A stretch of DNA of 64,000 nt from Neobacillus niacini NBRC 15566. GTDB lineage: Bacteria > Bacillota > Bacilli > Bacillales > Cytobacillaceae. The number at the start of each line of letters is the position of its first letter. Position 1 is the stretch's first letter. Under the pieces are notes generated by a model. The model had not been told where the DNA came from. It did not search any database and saw nothing but the letters and a program-made list of their open reading frames with translations. The translations under genes were made by a program, and so were the position numbers. The DNA lies in the NCBI RefSeq assembly GCF_001591505.1, contig NZ_BCVA01000010.1, positions 62,001 to 126,000 of the forward strand. The letters run 5' to 3'. Shown here in pieces: positions 34,119 through 42,261 of this stretch.

Positions 34119-35369
34119 TTAATTTTTCCTATATATCTGGGAAATTGGTAGCATTACATTAACCGTTGTGCCTTTTCCAAGACTGCTCTTAATCGTAATT
34201 TTCCCTTGATGGTCTTGAATAATTTGGTTTGAAACCATTAATCCAAGGCCTGTTCCATCAGCTTTAGTTGTAAAGAATGGTTCACCTAGATTTGGAATAC
34301 TTTCCTCATCTATTCCGGATCCTTCATCTTGAATCGATATATTCATCTTAGTCCCATCTAAAACCTTCACATTAACTTTTACTTTTCCGCCCTCAGACAT
34401 AGATTCAATTGCATTTTTTATTAAATTAATAAAAACCTGCTTTAACTGCTTACTGTCACAATCGAGTGGAGGTAAAGGTCCAGTCATCGTTGTTTCGACC
34501 GAAACACCCTGTCTCTCTGCCTCTTGTTGCGTAATTGATAGAGTGTAGGCAATGATTTCTTCTATACTTGCTTTTGAAAATTTGATTTCCTTAGGTTTTC
34601 CAAGTGTCATTAAATCCTCCACAATTGAATTAATCCGATCAATTTCTTGGATCATAATCGGATAAAAATCATTTGTATTTGGATATCTTTCTTGCTGCAG
34701 TTGTGTAAAACCTTTTAAGGATGAAAGTGGATTTCGTATTTCATGAGCAATAGCAGCCGCCATTTGACCTATAACAGCAAGTTTTTCTTTCCTTCGAAGC
34801 TCTTCATGAGCTTTCGTTAAGGAATGTAAATAGGACTTAAAACGTATTAAAATAATCAAAGCAATGGCTGAAAGGATCATGTATATGATCATAGGAGCTA
34901 CAACCTGTACATCATGAATAATGAATCCAATTAGACCATACTTTAACACCATCCCTAAAGAAACTGTCCAATAATATTTTTTATTAACAAAAATAGGAGA
35001 GAAAAGAATAAATACAACTTCAACGATACTTCCTGCAGCAAATTGTTTGTCCGTTCCTAAATAAATGATTAAGTTATGGACAGTGTCGATAACTATAAAG
35101 GTATAAATATAGAGATACTTAATAATGTAGGGATTCCCTTTTTTAAAATAGTAAATGGCAAGAGGGAATAAGCCGAAAATAAAGAAGTAGTACCATATTC
35201 CTAAGCCTTCTTTATATTTACTAATCCCCCCATCTCTATACAAATTGGGAAATAGATAATAATAAATTAATTCAAAAGCAATATAAAAAATATAAAATAA
35301 CCACAAAAATAAGTTTGTTGCTTTCGTTTCTTCATAAAATAATTTATGAACTATGTTATCTTCTTTCAT
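34119..35369 (-). CDS. membrane sensor histidine kinase (HisKA type)
   Basis: The 416-residue kinase has six or seven membrane spans (about 20-180), then HisKA with the phospho-acceptor in AIAHEIRNPLSSLKGF (His near 208), and HATPase with NLIKNAIESMSEGG and GTGLGLMVSNQIIQ. The kinase core resembles the sporulation kinases (KinA-E group) that feed Spo0F. No response regulator is adjacent, which fits an orphan phosphorelay kinase. The membrane domain is paralogous to that of the HD-GYP protein downstream. GGGAGTACCACC precedes the ATG. Confidence 0.83.
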   Translation of the reverse strand: MKEDNIVHKLFYEETKATNLFLWLFYIFYIAFELIYYYLFPNLYRDGGISKYKEGLGIWYYFFIFGLFPLAIYYFKKGNPYIIKYLYIYTFIVIDTVHNLIIYLGTDKQFAAGSIVEVVFILFSPIFVNKKYYWTVSLGMVLKYGLIGFIIHDVQVVAPMIIYMILSAIALIILIRFKSYLHSLTKAHEELRRKEKLAVIGQMAAAIAHEIRNPLSSLKGFTQLQQERYPNTNDFYPIMIQEIDRINSIVEDLMTLGKPKEIKFSKASIEEIIAYTLSITQQEAERQGVSVETTMTGPLPPLDCDSKQLKQVFINLIKNAIESMSEGGKVKVNVKVLDGTKMNISIQDEGSGIDEESIPNLGEPFFTTKADGTGLGLMVSNQIIQDHQGKITIKSSLGKGTTVNVMLPISQIYRKN

Positions 35370-35697
35370 AGGTGGTACTCCCTTAGATATTCCTTTACAA
35401 TCTAATACAAATTGTCTCCTACCATTCTACCACCTTTCCAAGAAAAATCCTGTTGTTTTTTTTTGGAATTCGATGATATTCGACAAAAAACTTGGGTGCG
35501 TAAAAGCATTTGAATACCCCAAGCCTTTTTAAACATCATTTTGTAATGATTTGCTTTATTTTTCTAAGAAATATATATATATAATTATATTCACTCCAAA
35601 TCGGACCATCATAACCAATATTTACAAGTAGTTTCACTCCTACAAAAGCTACATTCAAAAAATATTTATTCACCCTGGATAGTTCTTTTGTCACAAA
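35370..35697. other. AT-rich intergenic stretch
   Basis: Apart from the ribosome binding site of the kinase gene at its left edge, I see no ORF with a ribosome binding site, no strong promoter and no structured RNA. There is an AT dinucleotide run near 35570-35585. Confidence 0.5.
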
Positions 35698-35732
35698 AAA
35701 AAGCTACCACAATTAAGTGGCTAGCTTTTCTT
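35698..35732 (-). terminator. terminator after the 149-residue hypothetical gene
   Basis: AAAAGCTACCAC pairs with GTGG-C-TAGCTTTT with one bulge, followed on the minus strand by eight Us. Confidence 0.8.
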
Positions 35733-35742
35733 TTGCGATTTT

Positions 35743-36192
35743 TTATCGATTTTTACCAGAAAATGTTCCGTAAAAGATGTAACATCTTCGGTCCTCATCT
35801 ATCTCCCGTGAATCAAGTTCAAACTCCATAAACTTACCATCCTTTTGAAGGTAGATGAAATCGGAATGAAGCGTCGACAAAATCTCTTCATGGTCCCAAA
35901 CATCTTTTCCTTCTACTAATTTAGATGTCGTACCATTCAGTTCCCTCACTTCAAAACCAATGTGAGAATAGATGGTATCGGCGGAATCGTTGATGTAACT
36001 TTCTTTTGTTACATACAAAACAGCTGTTCCATCTGGGTCCATAGCTGTGGCGCTTACCGCGTATGTCTCTCCTTCTTTTACGAAATATTCGCAGGTCATT
36101 CTTGCCACTGCCTCAACAGGAGTAATATTTTGATAATTCCACAAGGCAGGATATTGTTTTATATTGTCATCAAGTCGATATTCCAACCTCAT
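35743..36192 (-). CDS. 149-residue hypothetical protein
   Basis: Not recognised. The acidic soluble protein begins MRLEYRLDDNIKQYPALWNY and looks like an alpha/beta sensor-type fold, with AVARMTCEYFVKEGETY and VLYVTKESYINDS. The frame is open upstream to 36273, but the GAGGGATGGATA site points to ATG 36192. It is divergent from the lipoprotein gene at 36291, with under 100 bases between the starts, so the two promoters must overlap. Confidence 0.6.
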   Translation of the reverse strand: MRLEYRLDDNIKQYPALWNYQNITPVEAVARMTCEYFVKEGETYAVSATAMDPDGTAVLYVTKESYINDSADTIYSHIGFEVRELNGTTSKLVEGKDVWDHEEILSTLHSDFIYLQKDGKFMEFELDSREIDEDRRCYIFYGTFSGKNR

Positions 36193-36290
36193 TATCCATC
36201 CCTCTTTTCGTTTTCTTTTTATCTTACCATTGTTTTCCTGAAATTTACTTTTATAATAAATATTATAACTCACAAAAGGAGCGTGGGAAG

Positions 36291-36629
36291 GTGAAGAAAA
36301 CCCAATGGTTAATCTCTGGCGTTCTTACTTCTCTTATGGCTGGAACTACCCTTGCCGGTTGTTCCCAGGCACAGGACTTACCCCCAGTACCAGAAGATAC
36401 AGACTGTGCTGATTGGGAATGGGATGATGATGAAGGAGTTTGGCAATGTGACGATAATCGCTCGAGTCACTATGGCCACTTCTTTTACGGCGGAATGTTT
36501 TTCCATAGCAGGTCGGCACTTTTAAATTCTTCCGCCTACAAGTCCTACAGGTCTTCCAAATCTTACAAGTCTTCCTCAAGCTTCAAAGGAGGTTTTGGGA
36601 GCGGATCGAAAGGTGGATTTGGAGGTTAA
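36291..36629 (+). CDS. lipoprotein with Ser/Lys/Gly-rich tail (YjfM/YgiB-like position)
   Basis: The 112-residue protein has a lipoprotein signal with lipobox LAGC (Cys 23), an acidic segment with CADWEWDDDEGVWQCDD, and a low-complexity C-terminus of Ser, Lys, Tyr and Gly ending SGSKGGFGG. Start is GTG 36291 with AAAAGGAGCG upstream. In E. coli a DUF1190 lipoprotein (YgiB or YjfM) is encoded beside a glutathionylspermidine-synthase-like ATP-grasp protein; the same pairing occurs here. A structural relation to DUF1190 is inferred from context rather than clear similarity. Confidence 0.72.
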   Translation: MKKTQWLISGVLTSLMAGTTLAGCSQAQDLPPVPEDTDCADWEWDDDEGVWQCDDNRSSHYGHFFYGGMFFHSRSALLNSSAYKSYRSSKSYKSSSSFKGGFGSGSKGGFGG

Positions 36630-36635
36630 TTGCAC

Positions 36636-37871
36636 ATGACCACATACGCAAATAAACGAGAGGAATTTTACTCCGAATTTCCTGACTTTTGGTCGAATTT
36701 ATATGGAAGTGAATACAGTTTATATCATGTTTATAGTATTACAGAGCAGACACACACCCTGTTGAAGGAAGCCACAGAAAGAATGGGCAGGGTATTTTTC
36801 AAAACTGCAGGTCTCCTTCGCAGTCTTGAAGACGAACAGCTACTTGAACTAGGTTTCCCTGCAGCAAGTCTTCCATTTCTTCGGATGAAAAGTCCTTTTC
36901 CTGAATCCGTCATCTCTCGATTTGATTTTGCTTTGACGAACACCGGGATAAAAATGCTTGAGTTTAATGCTGACACTCCTACCTTTATCGTTGAATGCTT
37001 CCAAATCAACGGGAAAGCTTGTTCAAAATTTGGCTTTGTTAACCCGAATGAGAACCAAGAACGGCTCCTCGCTTCTGGTATCACTAAGGCTGTCCTTGAA
37101 TCCTCAAAGGGCTATATATCACCAAATGTTGTGTTCACAGCTCACCGTGACCATATGGAGGATTGGAATACCACGGTATATTTAAGTCAGTTATGTAAGG
37201 TTCCTAATCAAATCCTCCCTCTTTCAGAACTGCGGCTTACCGATGATGCACTTTTAGATTCAAATGGTGTACCCATTGATGTATTATATCGCCAGACCTA
37301 CCCTCTTGAACATTTACTTGAGGACCGTGATCCAAATACAGGGGATCTCGTAGGAGTTGACTTATTACAGCTTGCTAAAGACCGGAAATTATCCATTGTA
37401 AATCCAGTTTCAGCATTTCTGCTTCAACCTAAATCCATTCAATGTTTGATTTGGGGATTGGCAGAAAATGAACAATTTTATACAAAGGAAGAACGGGATT
37501 GGATAAACACATACATGCTGCCTACCTTTCTTGAGGCAGATGAATTTGCAGGTACCACTGCCTTTGTCCAGAAACCATCCTTCGGCAGGGAAGGAGATAC
37601 CATTACCATATGGGATCAACACAGCGAAATAGACGCTCAAAATTCCTTTCAAACCTACCATAAGGAACTGCCTGTCTACCAATCTTATGTTCCACTTCCA
37701 ATTGTTTCACTTGAGACAGAAAAAGGTATCGAAGAATTATCTATAGTATTTGGTTCCTTCCTGATTGCTGGGAAACCAAGCAGTATTGGGATTCGAGCAG
37801 GAGGTAAAATCACAGGGAATGAGTCTTATTTCTTACCGGTAGGAATAAAAAAGGAGGGGTTTAATTGTTAG
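36636..37871 (+). CDS. glutathionylspermidine synthase-like ATP-grasp protein (YjfC/YgiC-like)
   Basis: The 411-residue protein has the signature of the GSP_synth family: FDFALTNTGIKMLEFNADTPT early (about residue 88-110), a DxxxRxYPLE region near VLYRQTYPLEHL, and QKPSFGREGDTI late. These are ATP-grasp ligases that join an amine or peptide to a carboxylate; E. coli YgiC and YjfC have no proven substrate. TTG 36630 opens the frame, but GGAGG suits ATG 36636. The preceding lipoprotein gene ends 7 bases before this start, and the DUF350 gene overlaps its end. Confidence 0.82.
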   Translation: MTTYANKREEFYSEFPDFWSNLYGSEYSLYHVYSITEQTHTLLKEATERMGRVFFKTAGLLRSLEDEQLLELGFPAASLPFLRMKSPFPESVISRFDFALTNTGIKMLEFNADTPTFIVECFQINGKACSKFGFVNPNENQERLLASGITKAVLESSKGYISPNVVFTAHRDHMEDWNTTVYLSQLCKVPNQILPLSELRLTDDALLDSNGVPIDVLYRQTYPLEHLLEDRDPNTGDLVGVDLLQLAKDRKLSIVNPVSAFLLQPKSIQCLIWGLAENEQFYTKEERDWINTYMLPTFLEADEFAGTTAFVQKPSFGREGDTITIWDQHSEIDAQNSFQTYHKELPVYQSYVPLPIVSLETEKGIEELSIVFGSFLIAGKPSSIGIRAGGKITGNESYFLPVGIKKEGFNC

Positions 37872-38251
37872 ATTTCTTGATATATTTAGGTGTTTCTATT
37901 GCATTATTAATCGTTGGACTCTTTTTAATGGAAATCACCACAAAGGTAAAGGAATTTTCTTTAATGGCAAAGGGAAACAAAGCCGCAAGTTATGTATTAG
38001 GAGGCAGACTGCTGGGGCTTGCCATTGTCTTATATTCAGCCCTAGCTAATTCCATCTCTCTATTAGATATGGTGATATGGGGAGCAATTGGAATTGTAGC
38101 ACAGATTATCGTGTTTTATCTTGCCGAATTACTTACACCCCGGTTTAACATCAGCCAAAGTATTGAAGACGATAACCGTGCTGTTGGTCTATTTCTACTT
38201 TTACTTTCCGTTTCTATCGGGATTGTTATTGCAGGATGTTTAACCTATTGA
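37865..38251 (+). CDS. DUF350 family membrane protein (YjfL-like)
   Basis: The 128-residue protein has four hydrophobic segments and the DUF350 pattern, including GNKAASYVLGGRLLGLAIVL. It starts with TTG 37865 inside the end of the ATP-grasp gene, with AAGGAGGGG upstream. The gene set YjfL (DUF350), YjfM and YjfC recurs in distant bacteria, so it is probably one functional unit at the membrane. The role is unknown. A strong terminator follows. Confidence 0.8.
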   Translation: MLDFLIYLGVSIALLIVGLFLMEITTKVKEFSLMAKGNKAASYVLGGRLLGLAIVLYSALANSISLLDMVIWGAIGIVAQIIVFYLAELLTPRFNISQSIEDDNRAVGLFLLLLSVSIGIVIAGCLTY

Positions 38252-38276
38252 GAAAAACGCATCGTTATGATGCGTC

Positions 38277-38310
38277 AGGCTGTCGAGAAAGTCTCGACAG
38301 CCTTTATTTT
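38277..38310 (+). terminator. terminator after the DUF350 gene
   Basis: AGGCTGTCGAGA (38277-38288) and TCTCGACAGCCT (38292-38303) form a 12-bp stem followed by TTATTTT. It coincides with the left end of the MITE-like element. Confidence 0.85.
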
Positions 38311-38336
38311 GACTATGATTAAAAAGGGACCCGTAC

Positions 38337-38457
38337 GATTTGTCCTCAAGACCCTGTATTGAGGACAAATCCTTGCTTGGTGCTCACTCGATTTGTCCTC
38401 AAGATCCTGTATAAAGGACAAATCCTTGCTCGCTGCTCATGTAATACGTCCTCAAAT
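38337..38457. repeat. tandem palindromic repeats of the GATTTGTCCTCAA type
   Basis: Two units (38337-38372 and 38390-38424) each read GATTTGTCCTCAAG, a short spacer and AGGACAAATCC, so each can form a hairpin. They are spaced 53 bases apart with a shared CTTGCT.G.TGCTCA tail. A third partial unit lies at 38446-38457. Confidence 0.7.
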
Positions 38458-38532
38458 CACAAAATAGTAAAAAACCACTTCCAAGAAAGATACTCTTCTC
38501 GACAATCTGACGCATCGTTATGATTGGTTTTT

Positions 38533-39561
38533 TTATAGAGTTTGATATGTATATTTATCACATATGACAAATAATCTAGCTTCCTTTGGGATAGGTTCAT
38601 TCCATTTATTTAGTATGTTCAAATCATGTCGGTCAGCAATAAGCTGAGCCCCTTTCTCCTTTAGGTATTCGTAAGCAGCACCGTATGTTTTCCACTCTGG
38701 CTTAATATTTACTTCCCACAGATCACTTCCTCCATCTCCATCCTGCCTGCTTAACAATTGTGTAAATAGATGACTGGCTCCTTTCATTTGTGCAGATTTC
38801 GCCATTAGATTCGACACGGACCCATTTGATAAAATAAACTCATCAATCTTAACATGCTTAAAATTATCAACATGTTTTTCATTGATGATCTCTGCAATCG
38901 TATAAATATTCTTTTCCGTCCCTTCGTCATAGCGTTCTATCGAGGAAGCAGTTAACAGTGTCTTGCCATCTACTAAATCAGGATTTGCTATCCCTTCGGC
39001 TGCGAATAACAAAACAGCTTGGGAATTTTCAATTTTAGCTTTTCTCAATGTCTCAACATCTGTCGGACTCCCCTGAATATAATGAAATCGTTCATGTTCA
39101 AATGGTGTCTTTTCAAATTCGTCTATCAATACGATATCCGTTTTCTCATCACATAATAATAGTTCCTTAGTAGTACTCTTACTTTTGGCAGTCCAGCCAA
39201 TAATGACAAAATGATTCTCACCTTTATATAACAATTTCCCCTCCTCCTTCCGCTTTTTATATTGTGAAACACTATCTACAATCACCCCAATAACTGTTCC
39301 AAATAAGCCTATCCCTAATGTATAAACGACAATCATCGCCCAGGTTCTTCCTGCGTCCGTAGTAGGGTATACATCTCCATAACCTACTGTCGTCATTGTC
39401 GTGAGAATCCACCACACTGCATGTAAGCTGCTTTCAAAGGTCTTCGGCTCTAAGAATCGAATGATTACTGCATTTACAATAATAAAAAGCATGGTAAACA
39501 GAATTACGGTTCGATAACGGTATCGTGAAGCTGTTAGAAACAATTTACGAAAAAAAAGCAT
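38533..39561 (-). CDS. potassium channel with RCK domain (YugO-like)
   Basis: The 342-residue protein has two membrane spans with the selectivity filter TMTTVGYGDVYPTTD between them, then a TrkA-N/RCK cytoplasmic domain (from about residue 115: HFVIIGWTAKSKSTTKEL). It is a 2-TM MthK-type K+ channel; B. subtilis YugO, required for electrical signalling in biofilms, has the same size and layout. No mstX-like gene is next to it. RCK domains can bind Ca2+, nucleotides or cyclic di-AMP; the ligand cannot be told from sequence. Confidence 0.87.
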   Translation of the reverse strand: MLFFRKLFLTASRYRYRTVILFTMLFIIVNAVIIRFLEPKTFESSLHAVWWILTTMTTVGYGDVYPTTDAGRTWAMIVVYTLGIGLFGTVIGVIVDSVSQYKKRKEEGKLLYKGENHFVIIGWTAKSKSTTKELLLCDEKTDIVLIDEFEKTPFEHERFHYIQGSPTDVETLRKAKIENSQAVLLFAAEGIANPDLVDGKTLLTASSIERYDEGTEKNIYTIAEIINEKHVDNFKHVKIDEFILSNGSVSNLMAKSAQMKGASHLFTQLLSRQDGDGGSDLWEVNIKPEWKTYGAAYEYLKEKGAQLIADRHDLNILNKWNEPIPKEARLFVICDKYTYQTL

Positions 39562-39655
39562 TCTTCCCCTCCTTACTTAATCCTTTTTTATTTATATTTC
39601 TATTAATTATTCATTTATTCCTTTAAGAGTATAAACACTCTCTCAAAATATATTG

Positions 39656-39684
39656 TTGACACACAATATTTTTTGATGTATTAT
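39656..39684 (+). promoter_or_regulatory. near-consensus sigma-A promoter driving a non-coding RNA
   Basis: TTGACA (39656-39661) and TATTAT (39679-39684) are 17 bases apart, one of the best promoters in the window. Transcription should start near 39691 on the plus strand, where no ORF follows. Confidence 0.8.
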
Positions 39685-39690
39685 TATTAA

Positions 39691-40024
39691 TTGTGCTTAG
39701 CATTTATGTAACTTGTAATAGACGAGATAACGCAATGTAAGAATTTTATTCTGGCATTCTGCTTATGTTTTAAAAGTAAAACTTATTCACACTGGATCGG
39801 CTTCGGAGCCGTTAGGATGTAAGAGAGGTAGGGCTTACGTCGTTTAGGTATAAAACCATCAGGTGGAAGAGTAACCGCGGCAAATTGGTCTTTTAATACC
39901 ATTTATTATATATAAATTTTTACCTTGCGATGGCTGATCATCGAAACAACCATTCACAAGTTACTATAGTGATCCTCTAGGATCAAAAGCAAAAGAAGGC
40001 AGAGGAATTAAATCCTCTGCCTTC
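39691..40024 (+). ncRNA. orphan structured RNA, about 330 nt, unknown
   Basis: The transcript from the promoter above contains no ORF with a ribosome binding site and no same-strand gene follows for several kilobases. It can fold: CGGCT-TCGG-AGCCG near 39798-39811; GATGTAAG with CTTACGTC (39816-39842); a longer stem of GGTAT-AAAACCA (from 39847) with TGGT-TTTT-ATACC (to 39900) enclosing an ACCGCGG internal part; and a hairpin at the 3' end (39995-40024) shared with the ger terminator. I compared it by memory with T-box, SAM, TPP, cobalamin, glmS, c-di-GMP, ydaO, 6S, tmRNA and RNase P RNAs and found no match. The 3' end is uncertain. Confidence 0.55.
39990..40024 (-). terminator. terminator after the ger operon
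   Basis: GAAGGCAGAGGA (39995-40006) and TCCTCTGCCTTC (40013-40024) form a 12-bp stem. On the minus strand CTTTTGCTTTT follows. It may also end the plus-strand RNA. Confidence 0.85.
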
Positions 40025-40042
40025 GTCCAATTTTATAGTGTT

Positions 40043-41164
40043 TTATTTTTGAATGACAGCTCCATTCGAATTTATGTCTATTTTTACAGATACATTGACA
40101 TCCGATTCGGCCAAAGCTTCTCCCCATTTATTTTCTACTTTTTTATAATGAGTATATTGGTACGCACGGGCGTAAAGGCCAAGCCCAATAGGGTCTATTT
40201 TCTTTTTTTGGATTTTCTTTATGAGGTCCTCGATTTGTTTTTTTAACACTTTTTCAATCGCCGCCGTTAATTGATCATTGTTTAGTTTCTCTTCCGGAAA
40301 TAAACGTTCTACAATATTGATGGTCAATGTAATGCTAATATTAAATTGAAATTTATTCTGCTTATATCCAGGTTTTATCCTGGTTTTTACTTTGTTAACG
40401 GCAAAACTTATCACATTTTTATGGAAGATGTTTTTCTCATCTTTATTAGGAAGAACGGGAATCGTTAGAGTGATTTCATGCCTCTTTTTATTTTGTAACA
40501 TCAATAGTAGAGTGGATTCAGGCACATTAAGAAATTGAGCATATTTCCCTTTATTATCAAGAAGAGATATTCCTGCCAGCTCGATATTTTTTTCTTTTTT
40601 CACTTCCGAAATAAAAGGGGTCATACCCTTCTCGTAAATCTCCCTATGCAGTTCTTGAAGTGTACCTTTTACCGCTCTCGTTCGATCATAGTTCTTATCG
40701 ATCAAAGCTTTCAGATGTAAAGATAATTGTGGTTTCTCTTCTGGATTATGAACAACAACTTTTGAAACAGGACCATCAACCGTCACTACTCTTGTACTCA
40801 TGGAAAATGTAGGGTTTCGATAAACAGTATCCAATATTGGAAACCAATCTTCATGTTGCAGGACACGTTTTCCCACTAATAATACTTGAATTTTCCCAGC
40901 AGTTACCTCTCCTGTTGTCAAAGCATCAAAAAGTCTTCTTGAATCTCGTATTGTTTTCGCCTTTACCTCATAAGATTCAGTTCCTTTCTTTGCTTCTTTA
41001 CTAAAAACTGGATTAATTTCATAAAAGACAAGGTTATTTTTATCATCTAGATCAATACCAAGGATTAAAGCAAGCGTCAAATCCTCTAAAGGAGCTTTCT
41101 TGCCGCAGCTAGAAAGGATGACGATAAGGAAAATAAAAAGAGTCGCATATAACCACCGTTTCAT
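40043..41164 (-). CDS. spore germination lipoprotein, GerC family
   Basis: The 373-residue protein starts MKRWLYATLFIFLIVILSSC with a lipobox at LSSC and has the three-domain GerC pattern (EDLTLALILGIDLDD near the start, then VVTVDGPVSKVV and the long C-terminal helix region). GerC subunits are lipidated and sit on the outer face of the spore inner membrane with the A and B subunits. The frame extends to 41218, but GGAGGGCGATAAA fits ATG 41164, which overlaps the gerB stop (ATGA). Third and last gene of the operon. Confidence 0.87.
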   Translation of the reverse strand: MKRWLYATLFIFLIVILSSCGKKAPLEDLTLALILGIDLDDKNNLVFYEINPVFSKEAKKGTESYEVKAKTIRDSRRLFDALTTGEVTAGKIQVLLVGKRVLQHEDWFPILDTVYRNPTFSMSTRVVTVDGPVSKVVVHNPEEKPQLSLHLKALIDKNYDRTRAVKGTLQELHREIYEKGMTPFISEVKKEKNIELAGISLLDNKGKYAQFLNVPESTLLLMLQNKKRHEITLTIPVLPNKDEKNIFHKNVISFAVNKVKTRIKPGYKQNKFQFNISITLTINIVERLFPEEKLNNDQLTAAIEKVLKKQIEDLIKKIQKKKIDPIGLGLYARAYQYTHYKKVENKWGEALAESDVNVSVKIDINSNGAVIQK

Positions 41165-42261
41165 TTTATCGCCCTCCTTTTGAGGTGAGAATAAAGCAGG
41201 AGATATACCCATAAACATAGCGGAAAAGCATATCCAAGTAGGAAACTAATGGGTTCGCCCATTTTTTGAAAATGTGTATTCCTGTCAAAAGATTGAGGTA
41301 AGAAAAAAACATAGACCAGGTTAAGAAGTAATAACCATCCTACATATTTACTGTGATCTTGCTTACCAAATAATTGACTGACAGAAAACACAGTAACAAA
41401 AAAGATTGGCAGGACCGTCGTAGATATGACAAATATATAGAAAGATAAATAGACAATTTCTAACCGTTCCAAAAATTTGAATTCAACAATTTTTAACAGA
41501 TTTATGGTTGGTTCTTTATACTGGGTAATTTCATCTGGACTATAAAATGTAAAAGCAACGATCGTTACAATTAAAAATACAATCAATGTAAGTGTATTAG
41601 CAATGACTATTCCGATGGATGCTTTATGTTTTTGTTGCAAAAAAGGATACAGGAAAAAAGCAATTTCAAATCCTAAAAAGGAAAAAATCGTTGTTTTTAC
41701 TGCTTTAAGTATCGGAAACCATCCTTCTTTTATAATAGGAAGCAGGTGAAGCCAGTGAGCCTCTTTTAATGGATTGAAATAAAAGAAGAACATCCATATC
41801 GTCATAAAAAAAACCAATTCAGCATACCTGCCTACTATCGTTATATTATTTCGAACAATCAGGTAGCTGGGAATGGATAAGAGCAATAGTAAGATAACCA
41901 TATTTGTTTGCGGTAAAATCCAAAATTGGATAAACAGACCTTCCCGAACAAAAATGGTAGAGCCTATAAAAGCGTAATACAAAATAAAAATAACAGCCGC
42001 GATTTTTCCACACCATTTTCCGAAATAATGGGTGATTAGATCAATAATCGTTCCATTAGGATAATTCTTCATCACTTGTATAATGATTAAACTCGCTAGT
42101 GTAGAAAATAACCAGCCAATAATAAGAGCGATCCAGCCATCTGTCCCTGCTTTTTCAGCTAATTCACGCGGCAATGTTAAAAGACCGACCCCAACCTGGA
42201 CACCATGAATTAAAAAGATATATTGCATGAACGTAATTGGATTTTGTGTATATTTCATCAA
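41161..42261 (-). CDS. spore germination permease, GerB family
   Basis: The 366-residue protein has ten or so membrane spans of the APC-like GerB family (ITFMQYIFLIHGVQVGVGLL at the start, TDGWIALIIGWLFSTLASL following). GerB subunits bind the germinant, usually an amino acid. It overlaps the gerA stop by four bases. The germinant cannot be predicted by eye. Confidence 0.87.
   Translation of the reverse strand: MMKYTQNPITFMQYIFLIHGVQVGVGLLTLPRELAEKAGTDGWIALIIGWLFSTLASLIIIQVMKNYPNGTIIDLITHYFGKWCGKIAAVIFILYYAFIGSTIFVREGLFIQFWILPQTNMVILLLLLSIPSYLIVRNNITIVGRYAELVFFMTIWMFFFYFNPLKEAHWLHLLPIIKEGWFPILKAVKTTIFSFLGFEIAFFLYPFLQQKHKASIGIVIANTLTLIVFLIVTIVAFTFYSPDEITQYKEPTINLLKIVEFKFLERLEIVYLSFYIFVISTTVLPIFFVTVFSVSQLFGKQDHSKYVGWLLLLNLVYVFFLPQSFDRNTHFQKMGEPISFLLGYAFPLCLWVYLLLYSHLKRRAIK

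Larger units (their letters stand above)
38256..38527. mobile_element. MITE-like element with imperfect terminal inverted repeats
   Basis: The left end (about 38258-38289) carries GATGCGTCAG-GC-TGTCGAGAA and the right end (38496-38527) carries its complement with AT in place of GC, about 21 bases with two mismatches. Both ends also contain the near-palindrome ATCGTTATGAT. About 205 bases of non-coding sequence with tandem palindromes lie between. There is no transposase, and no target duplication was identified. Confidence 0.45.

Noticed and set aside
39847-39900. T-box-like text (GGTGG followed by ACCGCGG) in the plus-strand RNA
   Set aside because: The conserved T-box GGTGG-N-ACCGCG is interrupted by extra bases, no specifier stem with an AGAGA/GGUGC pattern is clear, and no synthetase or amino-acid gene follows on the plus strand.
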